DNA of 64,000 bases, from NCBI GenBank assembly GCA_037349105.1, contig JAYJMM010000066.1, positions 186,001 through 250,000 of the forward strand, in the 5' to 3' direction. The notes under the pieces are model-generated. The model did not search any database. It was not told the DNA's origin and saw only the letters and a program-made list of their open reading frames with translations. Both the position numbers and the translations under genes were made by a program. Shown piece by piece: positions 24,093-35,000 of the stretch; position 1 is the stretch's first letter; every line of letters starts with the position of its first letter. Origin of the DNA: Limnomonas spitsbergensis (lineage: Eukaryota > Chlorophyta > Chlorophyceae > Chlamydomonadales).

Positions 24093-24534
24093 GAAGATCG
24101 TGTGGAGGGTTTGATCTCTCAACCTTTTGAGGGCGCGCCCATGGCTTCATTGCTATTGCTTCCAAAGCCTTAGGCTGGTCCTCCGAACGAACGCTACAGA
24201 CTTCCACCTGGGCAGGCAGGGGGGTGAAAGTCCCAGGCTTGTATGCAGAAGGTAACTTCCCTGTCCAGTGGTTGTTGTTGTTGGTATTACTCGAAGGTTG
24301 ACGCATTTGTTTTATGACTTGTCAGCTGTCTGAGCTTTATTTATCAAGCAGAGACCATCAGTTACTTCGTTTCTGAGCAGGGCCAGGATCTGCAGGATCG
24401 GTAAGTTCGTGTTTGAGCAAGGTTAGATTCTGATAAGGCTGTGGTTTATTCAGACCCGACGAGACCTTCAGGCTCCCATGCGGCCGAGTAGGGCCCAATC
24501 ATATTATGTTACTGACCTTTCGCACATCTTCGGG

Positions 24535-24684
24535 CTGCCTTTTCCTTTCTTTCTCCTATGTGTTCTTCTCCTCTTTCTTTTTCCCTCTTCTCTAACATTC
24601 CTTATCTCTTCTCCAAAACAGACAGTTTGACGCGCACTCAGTCGAGCCTTTCTGAGCACGGCATAGAGGTGTAATGTCATTGAC
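24535..24684 (+). repeat. Retroelement 3' end: pyrimidine tract plus box, copy 2
   Basis: A TC-rich tract (24535-24615) is followed by a diverged box ending agaggtgtaatgtcattgac at 24665-24684. The same order (pyrimidine tract, then box) is seen on the element strand of the copies at 20138, 28250 and 60041, so this is the 3' UTR of the same retroelement family in + orientation. Confidence 0.65.
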
Positions 24685-25150
24685 ATACCACTACCAGTAT
24701 GTCGGTTTTGGGGCAAAGTCATTTAGGGGAAGTCACAAAGGCTCACCCCTTGCAAAGTCTGTGGCCGCTTAGCTATTCGGTGGGCTAGGGAAACTCTGGA
24801 GAAATGAAAAAGGCTCATGAAGACCATGTACGTCAGCGCTGAAGAGGCGCGGACGCTCCCCAAACCCGATTATGGGCACCCAGTGCAGGGTCCATCATCA
24901 GGAAATCTCTCCTAGATGATGCATTTCAGCTTGACATCACGACAAAAAGTGTAGCCTTAGGATATGCGCCTGAGTGGAGCAACGTGGATCATGATTTTGA
25001 CACACGTCTTACCCTAGTGATGCAATTCCAGTTGCAAGTCCAATGCGGTGTAGCTTTAATTGGGCTCAAGTGTCCATTCCACATTGGGCACCAGGAAGGT
25101 GCATATTGAAGGGGGCTCTGTCTCACCCATAGCCGCAGTCCAAGTGCATT

Positions 25151-25209
25151 TCAATGACGTCACACCTCTGGGCCCTGCACAAGAGGGCCCAGCCGCGTGG
25201 GCGCCCAGC
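25151..25209 (-). repeat. Retroelement 3'-terminal box, copy 3
   Basis: The + strand reads tcaatgacgtcacacctctg, ggccctgcac-aagagggccc, agccgcgtgggcgcccagc. It is a box copy with a small change in the loop region (cacaagaggg). No coding remnant is recognisable next to it, so it is a very short truncated insertion or an old one. Confidence 0.7.
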
Positions 25210-26310
25210 TTCCAAGTGCATGTGTCTACTGCTTCTCAGTTGCAAAAAATCTATTTATCCAGCACATTCTACACAAACATCTAGGTTCACAGTTTCTGAC
25301 CGGGATTTCATCACATGATCAGTACCGGCCCCTGGTACCGATAAGGTTTCTCTCAAGCCTAGGGGCCACAGGTGCACATCTGTTCAACTTGCTTAAGACA
25401 GCCTACATCTGCTGATCACACCCTCTTTAATTTGTACCTACCATCTTTTAAAAGCTTCAACCCAGCGGAAATGTCTGCAGCCACTGGTCTAGTTCACAGG
25501 GAAGATTTCACGTGTCGCATTGGGTACCACATGGTCTCTGCAATTATGACATTTCTGTGCATGCTCCTGTACAGTACATGTTTAGTAGAATGCCCTATCT
25601 ATAAATGCTATCACTTGTCAGTTGTCACTTGTCAGCGGCTCCCGTGTGTATCAGCAACTACTGATGCTTGTCGGCCTCCCTAGGCTCTCCAGCATGGAGA
25701 CCCGCTAAGTGCTTTCCCATGAGGACACAAGCTGGACGTTCTTGTATTGCACATGCGCTCATCGACTTGGTTTCAGTCAAAGCTGATGTCCAGGAGACCC
25801 ATAGGAGAGAGAACGGTACATAGCAGTAAAAATCTTTTGAGCAAGGCATGCATTTATACAGCGGATAGAGCCCATCCAGGATCCACCTATCAGTGAAGCT
25901 ACGGTGTCCAGGAAAAACCACAAGACTGTTAAAACTGAAAAGGCGAAAAGATGGGCGTGCAGGGGATAGACACCGCCCACTCTGCCTCAAGTGTCATCAA
26001 TATGTACCAGCATTCAGCAAGTTATATCAAATACCTAAAAATAAATGGGAAAAGAGATCAGGACTTGCATCCAAGGCATCAAAATCTAGCTTCAAGTATG
26101 GTCATTGCGATGATGGCCATGCAATGTGGTTCGTAATGCATGCAGCCTGCCTGGACTGACTGCAGCACGTGCATGCCATGATCCACCCCTTGATTAGTGC
26201 ACAGCCATGCACGCATGGCGGGTGGCGCATGGTGACGGGCCAAGCTAACCACCAGGAAACCTGTCAGGCCTCGGGGGCCTGCTGCGCCCCACAAGCCTGG
26301 TAGCTTGAGA

Positions 26311-27258
26311 TCAGGAAGGCGTCTGACCCCCCCTACTCCCTGCTTCTGCACCACCCTCACCTAGGGCAGGCATGCTCTCAGCCGCATCCCAGGCTATGGG
26401 GAGCTTAGGTTGATCCAAAGCATCCCCAGGCGCCGGCTCTATCCCGCGGATACTCAGCACTCTGACCGTGGTGAGGTACTGCCGCGGTGCATTGTATCGC
26501 CGGTACCGCTTGCGCGGCTGCCTCTTGAAGACGTGTACCTTGCCATCTTTGAAGTGCTCTTCCACAACCACCAGGACCGCTGCACCGGGGACATACGGCC
26601 GGCCAATGATGGTCTGGCTCCGGCTGCCTAGCAGCATGACCCCAGGCAGCTCAAGCACATCGTTGACGTCGGTACCATGCAAGTAGTTCACGAAGACGAC
26701 GTCGTCTGGCGTGACTTTGAACTGGGTGCCGCCAGCCTCTACCACCGCAAAGACCTTCTGCAGTTCAAGGCTGAAGGGACCTGTAATGACGCCCACCCGG
26801 TGGTAGGGCTCATGCCTGGGCACTTCTGGGACGTCAGGAAGGCATGTATCCACAATGGCTGGACCAGCCCGAGGCAATTGCGTTGAATCGAGTTCCCGTC
26901 GAGGCGCTGCTACGCGAGCTGCAGCAGGCAGCAGAGGCTCCGCAGCCTGCCAGCTAGCGGCAGTGTTCATCGGCTTCAAAGGACGTTTGTTGCTCTTGTA
27001 CCCTCTCCACTGCTGGTGCCCGATCTGATGCGCGTACGCTGAGGATGAACCGGATGTAGACGCCAGAGGCTGGTCCTGAGATCGAGAGGCTGAGCTGAGA
27101 CATGTTTGAAGTCTATTTCTGATGGTACATGAGGAAGGTTGGGATTCAATGTGCGCAATCCTTGACGCATCTCCCAGGGACAGCGATTGAAGCGATCGGA
27201 AAGCATCCACAGCCACGCCTGACGGGAGGTCAAATATTGTCCTAATGCCACGAAGCAT
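26311..27258 (-). CDS. Mitochondrial large-subunit ribosomal protein bL21m, single exon, 315 aa
   Basis: Residues about 169-272 form a bL21 domain: FAVVEAGGTQFKVTPDDVV, VMLLGSR..TIIGRPYVPGA, then KDGKVHVFKRQPRKRYRRYN and a terminal YLTTVRVLSI, where bacterial L21 has its basic KRRKNYRR motif that contacts 23S rRNA. The first 30-50 residues (MLRGIRTIFDL..., Arg/Ser-rich with few acids) look like an organelle-targeting presequence, and the long N-terminal extension is like that of plant mitochondrial L21. The start at 27258 is the most upstream Met and keeps the presequence. A chloroplast location cannot be excluded. No introns are needed. Confidence 0.88.
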   Translation of the reverse strand: MLRGIRTIFDLPSGVAVDAFRSLQSLSLGDASRIAHIESQPSSCTIRNRLQTCLSSASRSQDQPLASTSGSSSAYAHQIGHQQWRGYKSNKRPLKPMNTAASWQAAEPLLPAAARVAAPRRELDSTQLPRAGPAIVDTCLPDVPEVPRHEPYHRVGVITGPFSLELQKVFAVVEAGGTQFKVTPDDVVFVNYLHGTDVNDVLELPGVMLLGSRSQTIIGRPYVPGAAVLVVVEEHFKDGKVHVFKRQPRKRYRRYNAPRQYLTTVRVLSIRGIEPAPGDALDQPKLPIAWDAAESMPALGEGGAEAGSRGGQTPS

Positions 27259-28234
27259 TTCCTATTAGCGAGGACCCACGATCAACCTGGCAAATGTAGA
27301 AGCCATACACTTAACCTAAACCCTGCGACGGACCCTTGCCACCTGGTACCGGTATCACACAAGTGATACCCGTACCAGGTGAGGACCAGGGCAAGGTATT
27401 GAAGGCAAGCATCACTTCACCCCCCCCATACTTAAACCCAGCTCCCACCAGATGCCTACTCTCTTAGAGACCCATAGGCCTTTGCAGCCCAGTTCGTCTG
27501 GACCAGGCTGGTGATCAGACTGATCACCAAAGACATCGCAGTATTGCAAGAGTGCAAGATGCAGCTCATCATCTGCCCATTGGCGTCAGCCGCTCCCCCT
27601 GGAGGCAGACCTATATAAGTTGAATGTACGTTTGGATCGCTGTATGGTGTATGTGGCATGCTGTAGCTAGAGGGGTACCGAGGCAAGCTAGATATTTTGT
27701 TGGACCTAAATCTAACTTTCAACGCATGAGCTATTACGACCGCATGAGTGCTTCTTGGTTGTTTGCTCTTCCTATTCTTGCTGACCATTCTCAGCTGCCA
27801 ACGAGGGCCGCAAGTGCGCATGGGCTTATCTCTTTTGTTTACGCTTCGGTTTTGGGGGTTTGGGCGGCCTGCTTCACACTTTCTTAAGTCTAGGCAAATA
27901 AGACAGGTAAGAAGCCAAGTAATCACCATTATCTCCATCGTTTCTGGGGACAGGAATTCACTGAAGAGAAAAGAGCAACACTAGCCCCCTCCTGTGCAGA
28001 AAAGGGTCCTGCCATGCACAGCGTGCATGTACGGCCAAGGCGTAGGTGGTCGCCTGTTGGCACGTGACAACCACACTTGTGTAACTTAGGGAGCGGGAAT
28101 GGGCAGGTCCTCCGAACGGAGCTAGAGATTTCTTCTAGTTGTAGCGGGGCAGGCTCGGGTGGGATGCCTTGGCTTTTGTGGAAGACGTGGTACCGTAGAT
28201 ATTGTCGAGGCGTAGACGTTTTTCAGAGGCTGGA

Positions 28235-28410
28235 ACTTCCTTTGTCTTTCTTTCCCAGCCTTTTGTCTGTCCCTTCACTTTATTTCCCAATTTTCCTCCT
28301 TTTTCTTTCCTGTCCCCTGGTGTTTCTTTCTTTCTTTCTTTCCAACCCTTAATTTAGGCCCCCACGCGGCCAAGCCTTTTTGAGCAGGGCCCAGAGGTGT
28401 AACGTCATTG
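28235..28410 (+). repeat. Retroelement 3' end: pyrimidine tract plus box, copy 4
   Basis: A pyrimidine-rich tract (28235-28345, including four ttcttt-type units) precedes a well-preserved box: ggcccccacgcggccaagcc at 28357, then tttttgagcagggcccagag and gtgtaacgtcattg to 28410. The order is the same as the other + copies. Confidence 0.75.
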
Positions 28411-28460
28411 CAACACTGTGTCTTCTTTCATGACCCATTCCCCCCTCAAATGAACTGGCC

Positions 28461-28511
28461 CGCGCTAGCGACCAAGCCTTTTTGAGCTAATCCAGCCGTG
28501 TGACGTTATGA
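28461..28511 (+). repeat. Degenerate retroelement box, copy 5
   Basis: cgcgctagcgaccaagcctt-tttgagctaatccagccgtg-tgacgttatg resembles the box 50 bp upstream with about a dozen changes. It may be an older tandem insertion next to copy 4. Confidence 0.5.
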
Positions 28512-29372
28512 ACTTGTGCAAAGCCCCTAACCACCACCACCTTGCAAGCTCGTTTGTTCGAGCGTCCTCGCCGTCCACACAGGAGTTAGGGTGGACAGAC
28601 TGTCGAAGGCCCAAAAACCCTCTCATGATTCAGCCAAGAAGCGTCTTGCACAGCAATCAGATGCAAAACTGCAAGACAAGAGCTCCAGTTCTTTCCACAT
28701 TCAGATTTCTAAATTATTCCTTTTGCAAGTAAAGCATCTCACATTCAAAATATAAAAGATCCCATGTCAGGTTATCCTCCCGTCTTGGGAGGGTGCACAG
28801 GTGAAGGATAAATCATCCGGGTCAGTCCAGTGTGGTGAAGACTCATCTCCTTGAACATGGACAGCACAGTTATATTCAGTCAGTCTAAAGCGATTACAAT
28901 TATATGCAGCCAGTTCCTTTAAAGTGGACGGCGTACCCTTTCTTAACTAAGGCTGTATCCCATCGTAGCAGATTCATTTCGTCATGAGTAAACTGTGAAG
29001 GAAGCCATGAAGCCAATGGCTTTCAAGTCACGATTCATGTAACAGCGTCCGAAAGAAATGTGCCTACTGCACAGAACATGCACTTTGCCATGCTGCAAAG
29101 CCTGGCCACAAACATAGCAGGGCAAGTAGTCAACAGTATGGATGGTAAATCCTTGCCCCCCAGAGCGCCGGAAGAATGTTGAGGGCCCCCAGCAGCTGGC
29201 CAGCATCCGGGGGAACCAGCCCTGAAAGTGGCCAGTGCTGGAAGGTGTGGGTCTAGGTAAGTGTGTCGGAGACACAAACAGCCTTCATGACCGCGGGCTA
29301 GGAGCAGGTGTCAATAATGAATGGTCATGCACATCCGCAGGCTGAGCTACGTGGCCAAGAGCTCATCTCCGC

Positions 29373-31693
29373 AGGCTGAGCTTGGTGGCCATGTGCTCCT
29401 TGGGCGGCATCATCCGCGTCACCTGCCCGATCGCCATACTGGTGGTCAGGTAGCACTGGGATGCTCGCCAAGCTTGCATGCCCTCCATGTTCCTGAAGGG
29501 AAGGGATGGGGGATACATTTCAAGAAGGAAAGGGATGGGGGACACATTTCAAAATCGTGAGGCAGACCACACAGGGGTTGCTTGCCAGGGCCCATACCGA
29601 CCCCAGCAAGCTGCTTCATTTCTTAGTCGATGCCCTATCTAACAGGCGCACGAGACCAAAGCCTGCACTGCGTCCCACAACCTTGCTTACTCCCATGCTC
29701 ATCAGCAAGTGCCCTCATCCTGTCTGAAGGCGCTGTAGGGCTGATGCACACTCTCGTACTTACTTAGTGCACAGAGCCTATACCCCACCCAAAGTATTTA
29801 TGGTTTTATTCTGGCTTGACGTTCAGGGTTCAGGCCTGTATATCTGTTACTCACTTGCAGGTGTTCTCGTACTCCCGATAGCCCATCAACTTCTCTGTGG
29901 CGTATGACCGCAAGGTGCCTTCATCAATATTGCCTCTCAGACCATAGCTGGTCGTCTGGTTAATGGGTGCATATGGCACGAGGCCGTAGGGTCCCTTGAT
30001 TGCGCCATACGGCGGAGGAATGGGGCCAGATATCCCCGGCCGGCGGTCGATGTTGGTGCTGCCGTAAGTCGTGTTCATGTCCTTGGTATTGGGTAGCAGC
30101 AGCCTGCAGCTCAGGAGGGGACAGTTTGTTTGTTTGTTTATGCCTGATCATGTATCCTCGTTGGCCTCCCTGGAGTCCGGATTCGTGCCTTCCACGCTAC
30201 ATTCCGCCTATGTTTGAAAAACTGAGGTGTAATTTGCCTCAGGGTGTACCAGTAGTAACCGCACAAGCTCTGCAAAGGCCCATGGCAAAACTGGCTGCAT
30301 AATGTGATAGGGTCTGGACAACCAGCTCTTTTTGTCACGTGCGTAATGACCATGCAGGGGATTGACAAATAATTGTATTTATGAATATGAAGCTGCCAGG
30401 AAGAGTGGGCCACTGAGCACCAGAGGGCACGAGGTTAGGCCTGTGTGCATCTTGCCCCAAATATGCAATGCAGACCATCGGGCTCCAAAGGGCTGTACGG
30501 GACTCGTACCCTCGATCCACTTAAGGACTTCAGATACAATACTCACAAAATCCTAAGTCCGTCAACCAGCTTCTAACGCTTAACGCACCTGGCCTTGCCG
30601 CCAATGAGCACATTCCCGATAGTCCCGGTTCGCTCAGTGACCCCGACGAAGTGGCCTGGCTGAATGTGTCGGTGCTCTAGGTGTGGGGGCTTCCACTCCG
30701 CCCCGCTGGGCGCCTCAGCTGCCGGCCCGCCCTCAAGCCCCAGGCTGGGCTTGTCCAGAATGTGGTGCTGGCGCCCATCCCAGAACACAGCCTTGGCGGG
30801 GTTCGAATGTGACCCTTTGAAGAGGCTGCTGCTACCAGCAGGGACAGCTGTGCTGGTGGTGCCTAGGCTGGTGGAGGGCCGCTCCGGGACATGTGCACGC
30901 GGTGAGTTAAAAGAGCCGACAGTAGCTGGCCTGGTCGTCTTCATGGACTGGTTGAGCTTCATGGTGCTGAGCCTGAGGATCTCGGCCGGATCTAAGCTGC
31001 GCTCCAGCCGGACTCGGCGGTCTTTGAGATCCTCATGGGTGTAGGTCAGTTGCCCGCCGATGACCTTCTGGCCCGGGCCAAAGTGGTGACTTTTGACGCC
31101 AGGGCATCTGCAGGGTGTGACAGAGCAAGGGATAACATGACATGATATCATATATGCCCGACTATCTGAGCCGCTCGAATCGCGGCTGGGATCGCTGTTG
31201 TGATTTAAAGCCGGGGAGCCAGGGTGCTGCGCATGGCACCCGACGGAGTTTCGCACACCCAGGCATATGTGCATTCCTAAAATCTGTTACGTCGAATCCT
31301 GCAGGCTTCGATCATGTATTGACATGGCACCAAAGCGTTGCGTACAGCGGAGGGGGCGGAGGACAACACGGGTATCACAAACGGGGAGCGTCGCTAACCC
31401 GGGCCTCGAAGGGGATGTCTCATGTTGCCACACCTGCCATTTGCGTCCAGGTTGATTGGGACGTGCATAGAAGTAGTGGCTGTACGCTTTGGGTCCTTAC
31501 CCCTGCAATCAATAGCAGTGCGTGACATGTGTTACCATATACCGGTAAATGTCCATTGTTTAAACGCGCGAGCGCAATGGAGCACGCGTTGATTACATGA
31601 CTCGAAACAATGCATACCTCAGGGACGTGATATACGGCTCTCCCCATGAGAATTTTCCCGTGGGGCTCCAAGTAGAGGACAGGGGCGTTGTCT
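29373..31693 (-). CDS. Unrecognised multi-exon protein, 5' end undefined
   Basis: Minus-strand exons that join in phase: about 31693-31618 (less sure), 31107-30589, 30103-29855 and 29492-29373 (TGA at 29375-29373). Donors and acceptors fit GT-AG. The predicted protein is basic, Ser/Thr/Pro/Gly-rich and without membrane segments. Recognisable low-complexity blocks include FGPGQKVIGGQLTYTHEDL, HIQPGHFVGVTERTGTIGNV, GPIPPPYGAIKGPYGLVPY and a C-terminal QVTRMMPPKEHMATKLSLRR. I do not recognise the family. The many aromatic/Gly/Pro turn-like motifs recall axonemal or microtubule-associated proteins, but that is only an impression. Upstream exons probably lie between 31694 and 32081, so the promoter would be shared with the divergent amidase gene. 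A short direct duplication (gcaggctgagct...ggcca) overlaps the stop region. Confidence 0.65.
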
Positions 31694-32081
31694 CACTAGG
31701 CATTTGGTTGTGATCTTAGTTGATGTGTCGTAAAACGTGTTATGAATCAGATATACGGCCAGATGTGAGGAGCAAGCACAAAATCCCCAATATGTTGCAA
31801 CGCCTCTGTACCGCAGGAAAACGGTGTGAATCCGCGAGTGAATGGAGCATCGGAGCCGGAAATTGATCTCACACTTTTGTTGAGTCACGCTACCCTGTAC
31901 GCAACTGTCTTATCATCCCAGCTGGACACTCTAGGTTGAAATATAGGGGGGGCCGTACTTGTGTACCGTGATTTGAGACTCGACTTTAAAGGAGCCGATC
32001 AACCAATCCTTTCTGATATAAAAAATATTATCTGAAACGCACGTACTAGCGAAGCTGACGACCAGGCTGATAATTACAAAA

Positions 32082-35000
32082 ATGGCCGCTCCCGAGGCCA
32101 GGACACTACCCGAGGCAGACCTTGCACCTCCTGATTACGACTTGAAAAGTATGAGGTCTCCTGTGCTTACTGGCTTCGCGCTGCGAGCATTCATCTCCTT
32201 ACTTGAGGGTCCGGGTGGCAGTTGGCTGTATCCCGTTGTAGCCTGGCAGTCAGGCATCACGCAGGTGCGCTGGGCAGGACATGCACATTTTCTGGCTTGC
32301 ATCCTGGCCTCTGAAATGCATCTGAGAAAACCGGAAATAACAGCATGCTAGTCTAGGAATGCACGGGACATGGGCGGAGAGAAGGTGGAGTGTGTTGGTC
32401 ATGTTGACAAGAGAATATGATAAAAGCTAATTCAGCACAGGGACCAAAGAACCTGAAGGTGGGGTCCGTTTTGAAGGGAAGCATATCCTAGTGAAAGTAC
32501 CCTCCTGAATCTCTCACCCCAAAGTGCTCAGCATTCAATGTCATGGGTATCTTATCGGTATCTTATCCATGTCATGCCCTACTTGGCATCGATTTCTCAG
32601 GGGCAGATTTTACTTAGTTTTACATCATACCACACAGCTTTTATCGTGCACTTCCCCGGCTCTTCCCCCTGATTCCACTATGCGCCATCTCTGTCCCCCA
32701 TTGTGGCAGGTGCTGCACGGGGCAGTGGCGCCGGACGCGCCCTCCTTCCTGCCGGATCTTCCCACAGACGACACCAGCGTGGAGGCTGGCTGCCAGCAGC
32801 TCTGCAGCTACGCATCTGCCGAGGAGTCAGTGGCGGCGGCTCTCCAGGGCGGCTTCCTGGACAGCTTTGAGGGGCCAAGCAGGGAGGCCCCCCCGGTGCC
32901 TTGGCGTGCATCAACGCGGGACTACATACAATCTTACAAGTCAGGCAAGGACTGTTAGACTTAAGGGCAGGCTGCCTTGCTTCGGAGGCAACCTGCGTCT
33001 ATGTGACGCATTCCATGAGAGTACCCTGCTGTCGGATCCTGATTAGGATTGCCCACCCCCCTGCCCTGCACCGCTGGTCCAGGCGGAGCTTTCCTCCACG
33101 GAGGTCTCTCCTAGGGTCCACCAACTCCCTATGCCATGCCGGGCTGCATGCCTGGGCTGGTCTCTCCGCTACCTCTGTCACCGCGGACGATTGCTGATTG
33201 AAAAAACCGACACCACAGCTGGTTGTTGGTTGGATATACTGCCCAATGCCCCTGGGGGGAGAAAGCTTATACTCCAGGAAGCTCACAGCACAGCGCCCGT
33301 AACCCACCCCTCCTGCACCGACACAATCTGATCAGCGCCAGGCCCTGCCAAGCACTGCTGTCAAAAAAATGAAAAAAACAGTATCCTGCTGCGCTCACTC
33401 CGCGCCTCCTTCCTCCCCCGCAGGCTCCACCACGCCCCTCTTGGCCATGGAGCGCCTCATCTCCTTCCTCCGCGCCTCCGAGGCACGGTCCCCCCCTTGT
33501 GCTTGGCTAGTGTCCTGGTCAGCAGAGGACATCCTGCGGCAGGCCCAGGATAGCACTGAGCGGTACAAGGCAGGCCAGGCCCGGCTGCTGGAGGGTGTCC
33601 CCTTTGCGGTGAAGGACGTGGCGGATGCTCTGCCCTACCCCACCACTGCAGGCACCTCCTTCATGGCTGCCAGGTGAGGAGGGGGTGAGGGAGCCTGGGT
33701 CATAAAACAGCCTTTGGAATTCCGCGTACAAACCCCTGGCAGCCTTTTCTTGCCGGCCTGGTGACAGCGTGGGTCTTGCAAAGTAAAATGTCGGAATCGA
33801 CCCTAGTCTTTGCATGTTGTTGTCTGACCTGACCTTGATTTCACATTTAGCTTCCTGCTCTTGCGATGGGCCCCCACCTCCAGGTACATCAAAGACTCTA
33901 GCGATAGAACCTGTGCATTTCACCCTCTGCACGCAACCAAGAGCACTGAGCCCTGTGTATTCCTGCAGTGTATTCCTGCAGTGTATTCCTGTAGTGTATT
34001 CCTGCAGTGTATTCCTGCAGTTGTGTCGGATAGGCCAGCAGCTGAGTGCACTGCTCTCTGCCCTGTGCCTTCGTATTGCTGTGCTGCTTGCCCGCTACCT
34101 TCTAATTTTTCACCTCTTGCTGCGCCTCTGCCTGTCTAACTTCCCATGGCTGTGCTGCTTGCCTGCTTGCCCCTGTAGGCGCCCAGTCCAGAAGAGTGCT
34201 CCGTATGTGGTGGCCCTGCAGCGTATGGGAGCCATCCTGATCGGTGAGGCACGGGGTGAGGGCGAGGTCATGGGGCGGGTGAGACAGCAGTCATTGTGGC
34301 CTGGAGGGAGTGAGGGCGGGGTCATGGGGCGGGTGAGACAGCGGTCATTGTGGCCTGAAGGGAGTGAGGGCGGGGTCATGGAGCGGGTGAGACATCAGTC
34401 ATTGTGGCCTGAAGGGAGTGAGGGCGGGGTCATGGGGCGGGTGAGACAGCGGTCATTGTGGCCTGAAGGGAGTGATGGCGGGGTCATGGAGCGGGTGAGA
34501 AAGCAGTCATTGTGGCCTGAAGGGAGTGAGGGCGGGGTCATGGGGCGGGTGAGACATCAGTCATTGTGGCCTGAAGGGAGTGAGGGCGGGGTCATGGGGC
34601 GGGTGGGACAGCAGTCATTGTGGCCTGAAGGGAGTGAGGGCGGGGTCATGGGGCGGGTGAGACAGCGGTCATTGTGGCCTGAAAGGGGTGAGAGCGGGGT
34701 CATGGAGCGGGTGAGACAGCAGTCATTGTGGCCTGAAGGGAGTGAGGGCGGGGTCATGGAGCGGGTGAGAAAGCAGTCATTGTGGCCTGAAGGGAGTGAG
34801 GGCGGGGTCATGGAGCGGGTGAGACATCAGTCATTGTGGCTTCAAGGGGGGACCTCAATACAGGACGCAAACAGACAGGCGTAGGCAGCCCCCTTCCAGC
34901 TCCTGCTCCTGCTCCTGCTTCTGCTCCTATTGCCAATTTGCCACCCTGTTTATCCCCACAAGGAAGTCCACCGCGCGGTTGGAAATCATCAACATGGCAT

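Larger units (their letters stand above)
24093..26310. other. Gene-poor spacer with retroelement box fragments
   Basis: No convincing gene. It contains a partial box near 24475-24500 (atgcggccgagtagggccc), a pyrimidine-rich tract plus box at 24535-24684 (+), and a box at 25151-25209 (-). Short open frames such as 25372-25683 show no family resemblance. Confidence 0.5.
27259..29372. other. Spacer with two retroelement boxes; no recognised gene
   Basis: Includes open frames at 27456-27938 (-) and 28982-29275 (-) with no family resemblance. The latter directly follows the stop of the gene at 29373 and is probably its 3' UTR. Box copies lie at 28357-28410 and 28461-28511. A CTTT microsatellite precedes the first. 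Confidence 0.45.

Noticed and set aside
33814..34884. 356-codon + strand ORF
   Set aside because: Open only because a 54-bp intronic minisatellite is a multiple of 3; the conserved amidase exons lie in other frames on both sides.
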